A stretch of 64,000 nucleotides of DNA from Acholoe squamosa (GCA_949317995.1 OX439038.1:68028659-68092658), one strand, 5' to 3'. Shown: positions 10,466-21,984, numbered from the stretch's first letter. The notes: generated by a model from the letters alone, not told the origin. Numbers and translations are program-made.

Positions 10466-10745
10466 CAGCTACAAAAACACTAGCTGGCTAGTACTATGGG
10501 CATCCGAGTTTACCTACGCCCACTCGTCTAAAAACTCCACACCTGGAATCCAGCTACAAAAAGACCAGTTAGCTAACACTATAGGCATCCGGGTTTAGCT
10601 ATGCCCATTCACAACAAATCATCAATCAGGAAATAGCACTTCAGGCATCAGGGTTCAGTTCGCCCAAAACCTACTATCAAGTCACCTCACATAGGATTAT
10701 GAACTTTAGCACTACAGAGCATCAGGGTTTAGCTACACCCAAAAC
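9639..10745 (+). repeat. Degenerate ~80-bp minisatellite units
   Basis: A unit of the form AGCACTACAGGCATCCGGG, TTTAGCTACGCCCAC, CACACCTGGAATCCAGCTAC, AAAAACACCAGTTAGC recurs about twice near 9639-9750 and five or more times between 10325 and 10745, with increasing decay to the right. It overlaps the end of each 0.7-kb duplicated block. No coding role. Confidence 0.8.
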
Positions 10746-11243
10746 TCCAGCAGCATCCCACTCCATCAAGATTCTCCATCTACAAACAGAAAATAGAATC
10801 ATCTGTTATCACATTGTATAGTCGTATTTATATCATAAATTATGTGAAACTGGTGTTCATGTAAATTCATTTCTTTTATATAAATGTTACTCACCTATAA
10901 GTATACTGGATCTGCATATACTACTTGTTATTAATAGTTAAATAGACCTACTACTGGTCTCATTATAAATATTAGAGATTATTTTCTTCTGCTAAAGGGT
11001 TATTCATATAAAACACAAGGTAAACATATATTTGAGCTGCGTCTCATATTTTATATATTTCTATAACTAGAGAAGGTTCAGTGGACATCTCTAATTATTA
11101 TATCACTCAGGTTGTACTATTACCTAATTGTGTTCATATAAAAAACACACCGGTGTGGGTGCTATATATATATTTTTTTACTAAGTCATAGAATATCAGG
11201 ATAATTACTCATTCCTGTTACTCATTGTTCATGTTCACTTTAT
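10746..11243. other. AT-rich sequence, inferred tail of the older Gypsy relic
   Basis: There is no ORF or RNA gene. By position it is the left half of the sequence split by the LTR element at 11244; the right half resumes at 17655. The last four bases (TTAT) are the left target-site duplication. Confidence 0.4.
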
Positions 11244-11923
11244 TGTCAACGGACGGTTACATGTGGTGAAGTGAATGTACACGGAATCCAGGGAAGTTCA
11301 GTTGATCCTTTTATTGCATAGCTGACATGAGTGTTTCATAAAGGTGGTAACAATGATAACACTCGCCAAGATCTAAGCTCTGTCTCCGATCCTATAGCTC
11401 AACCTGTCGTAGGTTCTAGGTATAGGTGTAAGGTGTAAGTTGGGAGAGATGATCTTAGAATAGATAGCTTAGAATAGATAGCTTGGAATAGATGACTGGG
11501 AGCTGCTCAAGCTACCTTATATACTGAGGGCCTGAGCAGCTCACAGTGTTGTAAAATGTTCTGTACATGTGGCTCAATAGAATAGTGACACATGTCATAA
11601 GGAGAGAGTGCCACCTGTGGGTAGATTATGTTAATGAGGGTTGAGAGGAGAAATATCCTCTCATTCCAAATATGGCACCATGGGTGGATCCCACTTCCTC
11701 CAGTTGGACTGAGTAGATAGGGTTGGAATGTTATTACATCCTTGTACCTTATGTCACAGAGTCTAATAGAGGAAGTGTGTTTGTGATGACTAAAGGATCC
11801 TGGTTCCTATTGAGGAATACAGGAGATTATTGAGTGTGGATCATGGGCAGAGCTTAGGCTTTATATGGCGAAGAATTTAGTAAATATGAAAATAATAATA
11901 ATACCCAGAATGGTCCATTGACA
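11244..11923 (-). repeat. 3' LTR of LARD-like copy 1
   Basis: 680 bp, TGTCAACGG...CCATTGACA, about 98% identical to 16969-17654: a few single-base differences and one small indel cluster near 11650. This indicates a fairly recent insertion. It is the 3' LTR because the coding strand is minus. Confidence 0.9.
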
Positions 11924-12820
11924 AATCCCCACATTCCTACTCGTCTCTGCACGAGTGCAAAGGGAGAAAAATAAGTAGAAAAGATGAGGCTTTGCCAAGT
12001 CCATTGACAATTATGGGTATTATGATACAAATACTGGGTTTTGTGAAAAACCTGACGGGTTTGACATTATAAGCAGTATAAAAAAAAGGTTCCTTTATGG
12101 AATTACAAAAATAAGGTTTTTGTGTGGATCAAGTGACTTAATGTATATATACAGGTTTTAAATGCCGGGATATGTACAATGCTTAAAATATATATGTACC
12201 GGTATGTTATTGTGGGAAAATGAAAATTTTTCTGATTTGATAACATGTTTGTTTTATACAATAATACGCAATGAAATATATCCAGATGAAAATTAACCAA
12301 GTTTGGTGATTCTTGGTATTGTGGGGTCAACAATCAACACAAGGGTGATGAGTCTTTGGCTCCACAAAACCAAGGCTCATAACTGAAGTTGTGTAGGGTC
12401 TGCTACACAGTCGGGTATAAGGTATAAGTCAAGGTGGTATTCAGTGTTACTGTTGACTAGAAACATGGTAATTTTCATGAAAATATACAAAAATGGGATG
12501 TATGCAACCTGTTGATTATGGATAACTAATTTGACTAAAACTCATAAATACATGTCATAGTTGAGCTTGAAAAACAGTGGTAAAAGGTGATGAATTTTGT
12601 AGCACCTAGAGAGGCAAGCCAGAAGGATATTTTTGGTGTGTCTCTCATAAAATTCATCAAAAATTATAAATTAACGTCACAATTGTGTCTCAGCGATTTG
12701 GATTTAAAATATGGTTATACAAAAATTCGTTTTGAAAAGTGTCTATTTGTGTTTCTTGAAGTGGCAATTTGGGTGTATACTGCTTGGAAATAGGTTCTGA
12801 TGTTCCTTATGGTGATATTG

Positions 12821-13015
12821 TCAATTGTGGCCTGAAAAGTTCCATGGCGAGGAAGCTATTGGTTTATAAGTTGCCATGTTGTTTTGGTGTTGGTTGTTTC
12901 TGGACTTGATGGTACTGGTCCTTTCTCCTTGGTTTTGGCTTCTGGCACTGAAGGAAACGATGCTGTGTTGGTGGTAGGCCTGTTGAGGAAACAACAGGAA
13001 GAGGAGACAATTCAT
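12821..13015 (-). pseudogene. Short remnant of LARD 3' ORF with hydrophobic start
   Basis: The frame begins MNCLLFLLFPQQAYHQ and corresponds to the MNCFLLLSFLSQQAHQQ segment of the longer minus ORF at 31316-32065 in copy 2. A following Gln/Ser/Thr-rich stretch (RTSTIKSR versus GTSTTRSR) is also shared. Here the frame stops after 64 codons. Retention of the hydrophobic start in both copies hints that the ancestral ORF had a signal peptide. Confidence 0.4.
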
Positions 13016-13275
13016 CGACCTATAGTTTGTCTGTCATGGGTTGCAGACAGGCCACGGTCAACACAGAAAAAGGACGCGAGATCAATATAATTTTTTTTGT
13101 TAACGTACAAAACCTAAGTACAGAGCTCAATTGATTTATTGGCTTAGCGCGGGTCCTGTATCCAGGGACGCTATGGTTAGTTTATCTAAATTCCACCAGG
13201 TGGTAGTAGCGAGCTGGCGCTGCACCGTAATGGCGAAAAATCAGATAAGTTATGGGGATTAATACAGGTATGACC

Positions 13276-13943
13276 TGCTCAGGTCGACTCCTACCTGTCT
13301 CAAATATCCTAAAAAGAACTCTGTTGATGTCGATTGAAGGGAAATTTAAATTTTTGGGCCGAAATGGGGGGGGGCGAGAAAAAAAAAAATTTCTTTCCTG
13401 TGTCGCCAAAATTTTGATCCGGGTTGCTATAAAAGGGGGGTGTGTGATGTCATAATGTTACATAATCATGGAGGTCTACGAGGTGGACATCGTTTTGCCT
13501 AACGGCACGCTCCTACACGTAGTGATCACCATGACGGGCGGATTGTAAGTATATTTTGATACACAAAGGGGTGATACTTGAATTTTTGACAATTTTGAGG
13601 GTCGAGACATGGGACATTTTGGTCTAATCCACTTCTTGGATTGTATTTCAGCATCACACAGATCCAGTGGATAATTGTCCTGCCCGGGGGTATGCCGAAT
13701 GGCTACTGAGGTAAGTCCGATCTGAGCAAGTTAAAGTCTGAACATGTGCTAATGTTGTTGTTGTGGTAGAGGTGCCACGTGCGGATGTCACATGACCGAT
13801 GGTAGTCATGGTGACGGCCGTGACGTCCGTCAGTTTCGGTAACTAAAACGAAACCAAGATGGCGCTGGGCTGCCGCGTATGGCGCGAAAGTTGCGGACCA
13901 GACGCTGCAGCCGGTGCCAATACTGAAGAACATTAGTGTAGGC
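13276..13943 (+). other. Insert with promoter-like and splice-like signals
   Basis: This ~670-bp block is absent from the equivalent point of copy 2 (near 32113), where flanking sequence is continuous; a CTG may be duplicated at its edges. On the plus strand it has, in order, a CRE-like TGATGTCA (about 13445), a TATAAAAG box (13428-13435), an ATG (13468), a donor GTAAGT (13545), an acceptor TTGTATTTCAG (ends 13651), a stop (13707) and another donor GTAAGT (13711). A CCAAGATGGCG word near 13855 resembles a YY1-type initiator site. It may be a captured fragment of a host gene. Confidence 0.45.
13468..13709 (+). CDS. Possible spliced mini-ORF (44 aa) in captured insert
   Basis: Exon 1 is 13468-13544 (25 codons plus two bases) and exon 2 begins at 13652. 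Joining at GT...AG keeps the frame and gives a 44-residue peptide beginning MEVYEVDIVLPNG and ending GGMPNGY, with TGA at 13707-13709. The 107-base intron has a consensus donor, a branch-like CTAAT near 13624 and a pyrimidine-rich acceptor. A TATA box lies 40 bp before the ATG. The stop is one base before the next donor, so a longer non-coding 3' part or an alternative frame is possible. It is antisense to the LTR element. Unknown product; it could equally be a remnant of a larger gene. Confidence 0.3.
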
Positions 13944-14234
13944 TGGTCTATTGTATTAGTTAGGCTTAGCCTTGGCTATGATGTTGTTTAGCTCATTATG
14001 TTTGATGATTGCTGTGTAAGGGTGTGGTTTTGGGCGTCTTGCGGAGGCTGGGGTGTTCAGTGTGGGGGGGGGGGAGAAGGGTAGGCTAGATGGGGGGGGC
14101 GATCCCCACATAAGCGTCTTTGCGGCGTATGTGTGGGGGCTACCTGCCATCCCCACATAAGTGTGATGGTATCTTCCAAACGCTACTGACATTTGGGTAT
14201 AACCTCGGGACGGTCCTAAGTTATATGATTGTGG

Positions 14235-14690
14235 GGGTGGCCGGTAGTCGCTGAGGTGGGACGGTGGTCTCCGTCATGAACCAAAATTGGCCATGTTGGA
14301 ATGGTGAGTCGAAATTTTACCTACCATAGACTATGTATGTGGCCCTCCAGCCAGGTTGAGTTTAAACATATATAGATAGTTGGGGCGCTGGGCTTCTTGG
14401 GGTTTAGCAGAGCCCAAAATTGCTTTGCCGCCGTTTGGGCCCGAGCCTTCTATCTGGTATGCTCTCCTGGATTGGGGGACGATGCCGCGGCTAGACTCGC
14501 CGGGCATTCACTATTACAGCGTGGGGACACCTGTTCTATAAATAGAATGGGTGATTCCCCCGTTGTTATGGTTACGGGTATACTGACAAAACGGTTTGTT
14601 TTGATTTTGCCAGTGCACATGTACTCTACTGTAATAGTGACTCATACAAATTTTGATTTGGGGGGGAAATGGGGCTTGGGTGGTTGAGTG
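14235..14690. other. Second copy-1-specific insert, GC-rich
   Basis: Copy 2 passes directly from GTGGGGGTGG to the GTTTTGTGTGAG equivalent at about 32430-32460, whereas copy 1 has ~450 extra bases. They include a GC-rich stretch (14390-14520) and a CTATAAATAG box at 14536-14545. A plus-strand frame (14397-14687) is open, but I do not recognise it. It could be another captured genomic fragment or ancestral sequence lost from copy 2. Confidence 0.35.
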
Positions 14691-16658
14691 GGGGGGGCTT
14701 GGTTTTGTGTGAGAGAAAAAGGTGGGGTGTGGGGCGCGGTGAATTTTGGGAATTTTGGGTTGGAAAAATGAAAGGTTTTATACAAAATTTCGGGGGGTCT
14801 GTTGTTTGGGGTGAGTTGCTAATAGGACACTGGTAGGCATAATTTCTAAAATAGACTAGCTTGTTAGGTTAATCTATGGCTAGTAATTGATGTATTTTTA
14901 CCCTGACTTTTGTAAGAGGTTTAGTGACTAGTGAGCTAAGATGGTTCAATACAGTGGTGGGGGCGTTTGGCTTGATAACAATGAACAGCTTGCCAAACAG
15001 ATCCATGGCCTTGCTCCTATTTGCCATGTGGGCCTAGAAGGCTATGGATGGGCCACCCTGGGTTGAGTCCATATGACTTTGGTGCCTTAAGGCTTAAAAA
15101 TTAGTATTAAATAAATCGGTAATTTGAGGTAGTATGGGTTGTGTGTGGGGTGGGTGGGGTGTTGCCAAAAGGTTGATAAGTAAAATCTAAAGTGGTCAGG
15201 TCGTCGTAGAAAGGCATGAAGTGGACTGCGAATTCAACTATCACATTTTACAAAGCACTCTGGGCGCACACTACCATTGGCATGTAATGGGTATCTGGGT
15301 CACATGATGGCATAATCCATCATTGTCATGCTAGAACGATTGATGACGCTACTAATGGACACATAAGACAAAAACCTACCTGGGCTGGTTGCATGGCAGC
15401 CTCAGCATTTGGCCCTGTGGTCTCCGGATACTTGCTCCATATGGTGACTGGGTTTGGTAAGTTTGGTATATTGTTTGGGAAGTGGGAGAGATGGGGGTAG
15501 GGTGAGGCTTATAAGCACTTCATGAGGTTGGCTAATTCCTCATTACATGCCTCCCGATGAGGTATGTCTCACCCATATATGGCACGAGGCCTAGCTATTG
15601 GTTGTTTTGCATATGACAAGGCCTTGTGATATGCAAATTGAGGAGGGGTACCTTCATGATCGGTACGGATGATCATTGGATGATCTGAATATTGAATATA
15701 ATTAAGGGGGGAGTGATGGCTGTGGTGCTGAGATTAGTCAGCTTACCAGGGGTGCACTTGTTCCTGTTGTGATAACACAGCAGGGAACTGTGCTGAATTA
15801 TTTGATTAAGTGTCTCACCAAACATTCCAGTACCAATGGTAAACAGAGGTATAAACACGGATCAGGATGCAAGAAAACTGCTCTCCTACAGTAGGCCGTC
15901 ATTTGGTAATACCTTAGGGTATAGAGGAGCCCTGAGCTTGTAACAAACCGGCGCATGCATGCCCCAATTTAATGGGACACAAACCGAGCGTACGCTGTGA
16001 CCGTGGGTAATTTATGTGGCGTGCCAACCAGATCATCCAGTTTACGGCTGCCTGAGCCTTCAGAAAATTAAATAAAAATTTTGGCAATGTCACCCACTTA
16101 GTTGTGGTACTAAGGTTTTGATATTTTGGAGGGGATAATTGGAGTTTGTGGAAAAATGAAACCAAAAAAAAAGGTGAATTTGGCTGTTCTGATGAGTACT
16201 CTCCATTGAAATAATATATGGGAAATGGAGAGGGGACATCTATTACATGAAGAAAATATGCCTATAGTGTCTAAGTGGTTCTATGTATGTCTGTTTTAAG
16301 GGTGGTAAGAAGGTTACCATGGGTGAGTTTGTTAGAAATAATAGATTGGGGTGTAGGGCTGGGGTGGGGGTGGGGGGGGGTTTGGGGAGAGGTGGGGGGT
16401 TGCCTATACTCTGAATATAGACATTGTAGGATGCTTTTGGAGGAGAAAGGTTTTATCAGCCAGTAACACTGTGAGTCTTGCTTTTAGGCTCCAGAATCGA
16501 GGTATCCTGGCTGTGTTTTTCATCGTCAGTGCAAGAGTCCTGGAGGTGTGAGAGTCAATTGAGAGTTAACTTCTGGAGTAGTGGTGGGCGGTCGTGTGGT
16601 CGGGTCCTGTAGGGTGGGGGGCGGGGACTATAGGTGCTGTAGTTCCGTTTCCTGAATC

Positions 16659-16916
16659 CTAATCATTGCGGCTGCTCCTAGGGCTGTCACTGTCAGCGTC
16701 AGAACGTGGCGCTGTATAGCTTCTACCAGGGGGGGTGTTCCTTGGTGTGTCGGGTGGGTATAGCTGGGTCATTTTGAAGGCGTCAGGTGATGAAGTTTGC
16801 CTCTGGAAGTGGTGTGTAGTATCAGTTGTGGATCGGTTGGGCGCGTCCAGCCCAGGTGATGTAAAAGTGCGTTGTTCTGAAGCTGGCTCCTTGGGTGATG
16901 TCTCACTATTGCTCAT
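16659..16916 (-). CDS. Gag-like N-terminal ORF, LARD copy 1
   Basis: This 85-residue frame begins MSNSETSPKEP 53 bases inside the 5' (right) LTR. It is clearly homologous to the copy-2 frame at 34873-35136 (MSNSETTPKEP, SPGLDAPN, HHFQR, SSPDAF, SDSPRSS). It is hydrophilic and Ser/Pro/Asp-rich, with no capsid-like fold or zinc knuckle. The conserved start, position and sequence argue that it is translated or was until recently. It probably represents the remaining N-terminal part of a gag whose capsid region has been lost. Confidence 0.55.
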   Translation of the reverse strand: MSNSETSPKEPASEQRTFTSPGLDAPNRSTTDTTHHFQRQTSSPDAFKMTQLYPPDTPRNTPPGRSYTAPRSDADSDSPRSSRND

Positions 16917-16968
16917 GTTTAATGAGAGGTTGGTAGTGGGATATTCTTGGAGGGTTCATCCACCATCG

Positions 16969-17654
16969 TGTCAACGGACGGTTACATGTGGTGAAGTGAA
17001 TGTACACGGAATCCAGGGAAGTTCAGTTGATCCTTTTATTGCATAGCTGACATGAGTGTTTCATAAAGGTGGTAACAATGATAACACTCGCCAAGATCTA
17101 AGCTCTGCCTCCGATCCTATAGCTCAACCTGTCGTAGGTTCTAGGTATAGGTGTAAGGTGTAAGTTGGGAGAGATGATCTTAGAATAGATAGCTTAGAAT
17201 AGATAGCTTGGAATAGATGACTGGGAGCTGCTCAAGCTACCTTATATACTGAGGGCCTGAGCAGCTCACAGTGTTGTGAAATGTTCTGTACATGTGGCTC
17301 AATAGAATAGTGACACATGTCATAAGGAGAGAGTGCCACCTGTGGGTAGATTATGTTAATGAGGATTGAGAGGAGATTGTGGAATATACTCTCATTCCAA
17401 ATATGGCACCACGGGTGGATCCCACTTCCTCCAGTTGGACTGAGTAGATAGGGTTGGAATGTTATTACATCCTTGTACCTTATGTCACAGAGTCTAATAG
17501 AGGAAGTGTGTTTGTGATGACTAAAGGATCCTGGTTCCTATTGAGGAATACAGGAGATTATTGAGTGTGGATCATGGGCAGAGCTTAGGCTTTATATGGC
17601 GAAGAATTTAGTAAATATGAAAATAATAATAATACCCAGAATGGTCCATTGACA
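16969..17654 (-). repeat. 5' LTR of LARD-like copy 1
   Basis: 686 bp, same ends as the left LTR. It lies upstream of the minus-strand gag-like frame, so it would carry the promoter. Immediately inside (reading minus) is TGGTGGATGAACCC, a candidate tRNA primer site; the tRNA is not assigned. Confidence 0.9.
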
Positions 17655-18100
17655 TTATAGTGAATAAGTTTGATAAACAACAATTGTGAATTTATTTTTC
17701 TTTTCGGGTATAGTTACTGTAATTATGTCATAATATGTACCACAAGTCCTTTTCAGGATTCTATAATTGTCAAAGTCAATGTGGTCTGTGATATATTATT
17801 TAACAACAGTGGTTGTCATGGTAACCATAAATATAAAAATTACACGGACCGTTCCGGTTGCTATGGTCACTAAGATATTGACATGTTACACTGTAGAAGT
17901 TACATACGGAACTGTTATGAATGATACTAAATGTTATTATTGTATAATTTTTCAGAAATACAATAGACTCATACTATAGCCTATTTTACATCGAGTGAGT
18001 GTAATTAATACCCCTTAAATAGTTTTGTGAGACAATTACTTATTAGGTTATTAATACACTGCGGTTTAAATACCCCGAAGTTATTGTCTAAGGGGGGTAG
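17655..18100 (+). other. 3' non-coding end of the older Gypsy relic
   Basis: Resumes after the target duplication TTAT. Phrases resemble the equivalent region of the right-edge element read on its coding strand: a CCCCTTAAAT word, a CAAT...TACTT stretch, and finally a purine tract AAGGGGGGTAG abutting the LTR (compare AGTGGGGGTGG there). No ORF. This supports one interrupted element spanning 7.2-18.5 kb. Confidence 0.5.
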
Positions 18101-18492
18101 TGTAGGGGTATGGTATTTATATTATATTACACTTGTAACGTTCATGTACCCATGGGAGTCAGACCCAGGTCTCCTTGTGTGATGGGTGATTCCGGTTGGC
18201 AGGTGGCAGCACCTGCTTTCTGGTTTGTATCCATTAAACCAGGGGGCCTCGCACTCGTCTGTCACAAGTCACGTGACGGGTCTGAGTTTAGCGGGCTTTT
18301 CCCCTATATAAGGGCAGTTCCTACAGTAGTTCTCCAGTAGTGGTCCTACAACTGCTCAGCACACCTCTACTGGAATCTATGGGTAACCGAATGCCATCCA
18401 GCATGTAGTCTCTACAGGGTGTGATCAAATGTTATTAAGATCAGAATAAAAGCTCGGTTGCCTACCCGGAAACTTCTTCTCTTTTCATTACA
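18101..18492 (+). repeat. 3' LTR of older plus-strand Gypsy relic
   Basis: Starts TGTAGGGG and ends CATTACA, the same terminal words as the LTR at 57286-57651 on its coding strand. It contains a TATATAAG box (18305-18312) and AATAAA (18445-18450) in the order expected for an LTR promoter and polyadenylation signal. A polypurine tract (AAGGGGGG) precedes it, so it is a 3' LTR and not a solo LTR. The matching 5' LTR is not in the window, and no target duplication can be checked. Confidence 0.6.
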
Positions 18493-19603
18493 ATTTGACA
18501 TTTAACTAAAAAGACGAACCACTACACAGCTAAGGTCATATTTATGATGGGAAAACTACATTATACCCAAATCTATGGATGAACGGGTCAATTCCCAAAC
18601 ATACATGTACTACACACAGAGGGACAACGGAAAAGATATTACGCCCTTTCAAGGCCCTCCCCCCGTTGAATAAAACCTCATGCTTAACATCCAGGCATGA
18701 GTTGCATCCTTTGTTTCAAGATTTATTCACAATGATAATTAAAATGGCTTAATGTATTCTCTGCAGGGTGTTATGATGACCCAGGTATATCCCTTGTCTC
18801 CCACTGCCCTTCATAGTTTGTTTTAGGAGTGTCATCGATACCTACCAAATCGATGCGTCACGATTTACGAAATCGCGATTATCGCATCGATAAAACCATT
18901 ATATCGATACAATCATTTGTCTCATAAATGCACAGGATTTGGGCTTTCCAAATTTGAAAGAATTTGCAAGAAATTCCTATTAGAGCCAAAGTTATGATAA
19001 AAAATGTAGTGTGATTCAAATATATTTTGAATACCCAATCCCAACTATTTTAAATTATAATTCATGCATTGTTCATTTGAGTTTGTTATTGCATTTTGCC
19101 AATAGATCAAATAATTCTGTAAATTTTGTGTACAGGGCAATATAATAACTCTAATTTGCCTAGTAATTAGAGTATATGAAAAATTCTTTCCCTGTTAAAA
19201 GCTCATATCTTGGCCATTTTGCTCTATTTAGCAATAATCGATATATTTGAATCATCAAGACCAAAATGATGATATTCATCATCGATATATATTGGATGTC
19301 AATGACACTAACATAATCTGTTGTAATTCCAGACAGTTTTTATATTGTATTTCTTAGCTAGATACATGATATAACCCATTGAGAGGAAAAACCAGGTATC
19401 CAAAACCAAAACCAGGTTATATAGAAATTAAAATGAAATAAAGAGTTAATCCCTCGAAATCTATTTTAGTGACACACATTATTAACAAAATATGATAAAA
19501 GAATGTTCCATTCCTTACTTGATGTACAATCCCTTTATTCTATTTGATAATGTATGGCGAGAACTCCTCATCTTTTCCTGACAAGGGATCTCTTCCTACT
19601 ATT
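18493..19603. other. Intergenic; possible hAT-like debris
   Basis: Near 18829 an AGTGTCAT word opens a stretch of ATCGAT-rich self-complementary sequence (CATCGATAC, ATCGATGCG, TCGCATCGAT). An inverted ATGACACT lies at about 19302-19309. This could be a ~480-bp non-autonomous inverted-repeat element, but the ends match over only 8 bp and no target duplication is visible. No gene. Confidence 0.35.
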
Positions 19604-19745
19604 CAGAGATGCCACTTTTCCTGGTTTACCAGGAATTCCTGGTTTTGATTCCAAGATTTCTGTATTGAATTATGTTAAATTCCTGGGGAAATGTGTCCAA
19701 AGTCCAGTTTTCCTGGTTTTTGTTGGCCAGTGAGTGGCATCTCTG
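19604..19745. mobile_element. 142-bp MITE, CAGAG ends (hAT-like)
   Basis: Perfect 13-bp terminal inverted repeats (CAGAGATGCCACT and its complement) bound 142 bp. The six bases ACTATT are directly repeated on both sides (19598-19603 and 19746-19751). CAGAG-type termini are typical of hAT elements, although these usually make 8-bp duplications. The interior has TTCCTGGTTT words in both halves. Non-coding. Confidence 0.85.
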
Positions 19746-19751
19746 ACTATT

Positions 19752-21833
19752 CAACCTTATAGAGACGGAAAAATGGCTATTCTAAAGATATTTTGCCATG
19801 TCAAATAGTGTTTTTGCTGTTTGAACCACCAGCTGCTCTTTCATATCACACTCTGCTCCCTTTTACAGAGGACTCCACTCAACATATGTACAGGAAGTGC
19901 CATCCAATATTGTAGTTGTGAAGGGTATCTACACTGCTAATGTATTCCATGAGAGGAGGCAATGGGCTTAAACTGTTTATTAAAGAGGTGAAAAAAATGC
20001 CCCAGAATCATCTGCCTTGATGAGAAATGCTATCATGTGTGAATATGGGGAAACTACGGCTACACGGTTTCCCTGATGTTGGAGGTGTGGCATATAATGA
20101 TCAGTGGTCAGCATGGCCATTTTATTTGATAATTTCCATCAAAAGATTGGAAGAAAATTACGAGTGTGGGTTTGGTTGGGGCAACGCCTACTTGGAACTC
20201 ACATAAGCTATATCCTTGGAGATTTGTGGAGAACAGACTTGCTCTCCATTGTACTCTGGACACTCATTTTCTGGTATCGATAAAAAAATTGAAAAAGGTG
20301 ACATCACATGTGGCACATGTGTTGATATTTATACATGGACATCCATTTCTGGTTTTAGCCCTTTATTCTGGTAGTTGAGGAACTGTTTCAAGCAGAGAAT
20401 CAGGTTTAGTATTGACTATTGACTCATTGCCTAAGTGACTGCCTCACTTACAGATGAGCACAAAATTCATTTGAGGCTCTGTTACGACTTCATAGAACAG
20501 ACTCCCATGTGGTAGCAATATTCAACTGAAGTAGATTGCTTACAACCGCGTTGATCCGTATTGATTTCCTCAACTGCTATGTATGGATCTCCATAGCTGT
20601 TTAATAAATGCTAAAACTTTCCATCAACAGACCATTTTCTTTGTGTGTGAGAAAAAGATTCAAAACTAGCTATTGGCCCTAGAGCATTGACATTCCGGGG
20701 CAAGTTATATAAACTTTTCATATTTATGAGTCTCCAATTCATCAAAAGAGCCTGGTCTAAAAAGCACTTATGGAAAATCCAGCAAAAACAATTTCGAAAC
20801 TGACTGACATTAACCGACCACACAAGATGTTAAAAACTAATCAGGGGACCAGATTGCTTTCCTCATTGGTTAATGAAATAACAGCGTTGTCAAAGGTCAG
20901 CGGTACTGTACCAGATGACCACAAAGTCTACTGCAGTACTTGTATGACAAAGGCCACCTGGAGGTTATCTCTCAAAATATTATGACTGCACACAGAAGAG
21001 CTGATCTTTAGTCGAGAGAAGATTGAGACTAGAGGAGGTGAGACTGGATCCCCATAGTCCAAATTAGGTTTAAGGGTGGGTCACTACTATTGAATCAATG
21101 TCCCTAGAAATTCTCCATTTTCTTTGTCAGGTGTACTTTAAACCATCTAGAAAATGATTTTGAAAAGAAAAGTAGGGGGTCCCACACTTTTCTTTTAAAT
21201 TGAAATTTTAGAAATAAAAGTTTCAATTTTCATCTAAAAATTAGAAAAAAAAGCCTCAAGTTTGAGAATTCTTTTCTGTAATATTCATCGAACACAGAGA
21301 TATAAAACCGCACAGTATGAATGAACAAATATTTGTATTGATTAAGAATTTTTATCTATACCGCCATTATATTGCATTCTGGGTAAATCTTTCACAAGTG
21401 TTGCATCATTTTACTATCATTTTTACAACAAAAATGATTAGATTCCTATTTTCAACCACTAGATTTTTCTTAAACATGTTAGAAATATTGTTCAGATAAT
21501 TTGCCTTTAAATATAAGGAATTTTGATATAGGATCCCATGCATAATTTTGTTTTTTTGGCCATTTGAAATAAAGATTGGAAAAACTGAAAAAAGTCTATT
21601 CAAAGCACAACATAATGGGTAAAATGTACAAATCCTTGGCATAAAATTGCTTCATTATAGTCATAAGGAACAGCCCACCCTTTCTACAACATTGCCTTGG
21701 TAATTTCTTGTGGACATTGAGTGCTGATACAGGTATGAGCATACCAAAAATGGCCTCATTCTTATATGCGTAGGGACCTTTGCAGTAGGCCCAATTTCAA
21801 TGGTAGCGACCCACCTTAACTTTCAATAAAATA
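19752..21833. other. Intergenic, no gene recognised
   Basis: About 2 kb of AT-rich DNA. All frames are short; none shows a domain, splice pair or conserved motif that I recognise. Confidence 0.5.
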
Positions 21834-21891
21834 CAGTCCCATGAGGTGTAAGAACCTTAGGTCGTTAAACCAATCAATCAACAATTTCAAT
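21834..21891 (+). mobile_element. Solitary LINE 3' terminus
   Basis: CAGTCCCATGAGG, CCTTAGG, CGTTAAAC and AATCAATCAA follow in the same order as the last ~60 bp of the full-length LINE (42269-42326). This is a minimal 5'-truncated insertion of the same LINE family, or of a SINE using its tail. Confidence 0.65.
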
Positions 21892-21984
21892 AAAATAGAA
21901 AGAAGCTAAAATTGTCAGCATTGGTTGGATTATGTATGAACATACCGAAAGTCCTGTGTTGTCCCAGGAGGCCGTTTTTCCACA

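Larger units (their letters stand above)
11244..17654 (-). mobile_element. LARD-like LTR element, copy 1 (complete ends)
   Basis: Two direct LTRs (680 and 686 bp) start TGTCAAC and end TTGACA, and the host sequence TTAT is duplicated at 11240-11243 and 17655-17658. The gag-like start lies on the minus strand next to the right LTR. A purine-rich tract (minus strand, AGGAATGTGGGGATT) abuts the left LTR, and a TGGTGGATGAACCC primer-site candidate abuts the right LTR, so the element is read right to left. The 5-kb interior holds no reverse transcriptase or integrase; even the protease kept by copy 2 is deleted near 16480. It must depend on an autonomous partner. It inserted into an older Gypsy relic. 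Confidence 0.85.

Noticed and set aside
18101..18526. Solo LTR ending at CTACA (18526)
   Set aside because: The end CATTACA at 18492 matches the right-edge LTR end, and a polypurine tract precedes the start, so a 3' LTR of an interrupted element fits better than a solo LTR.
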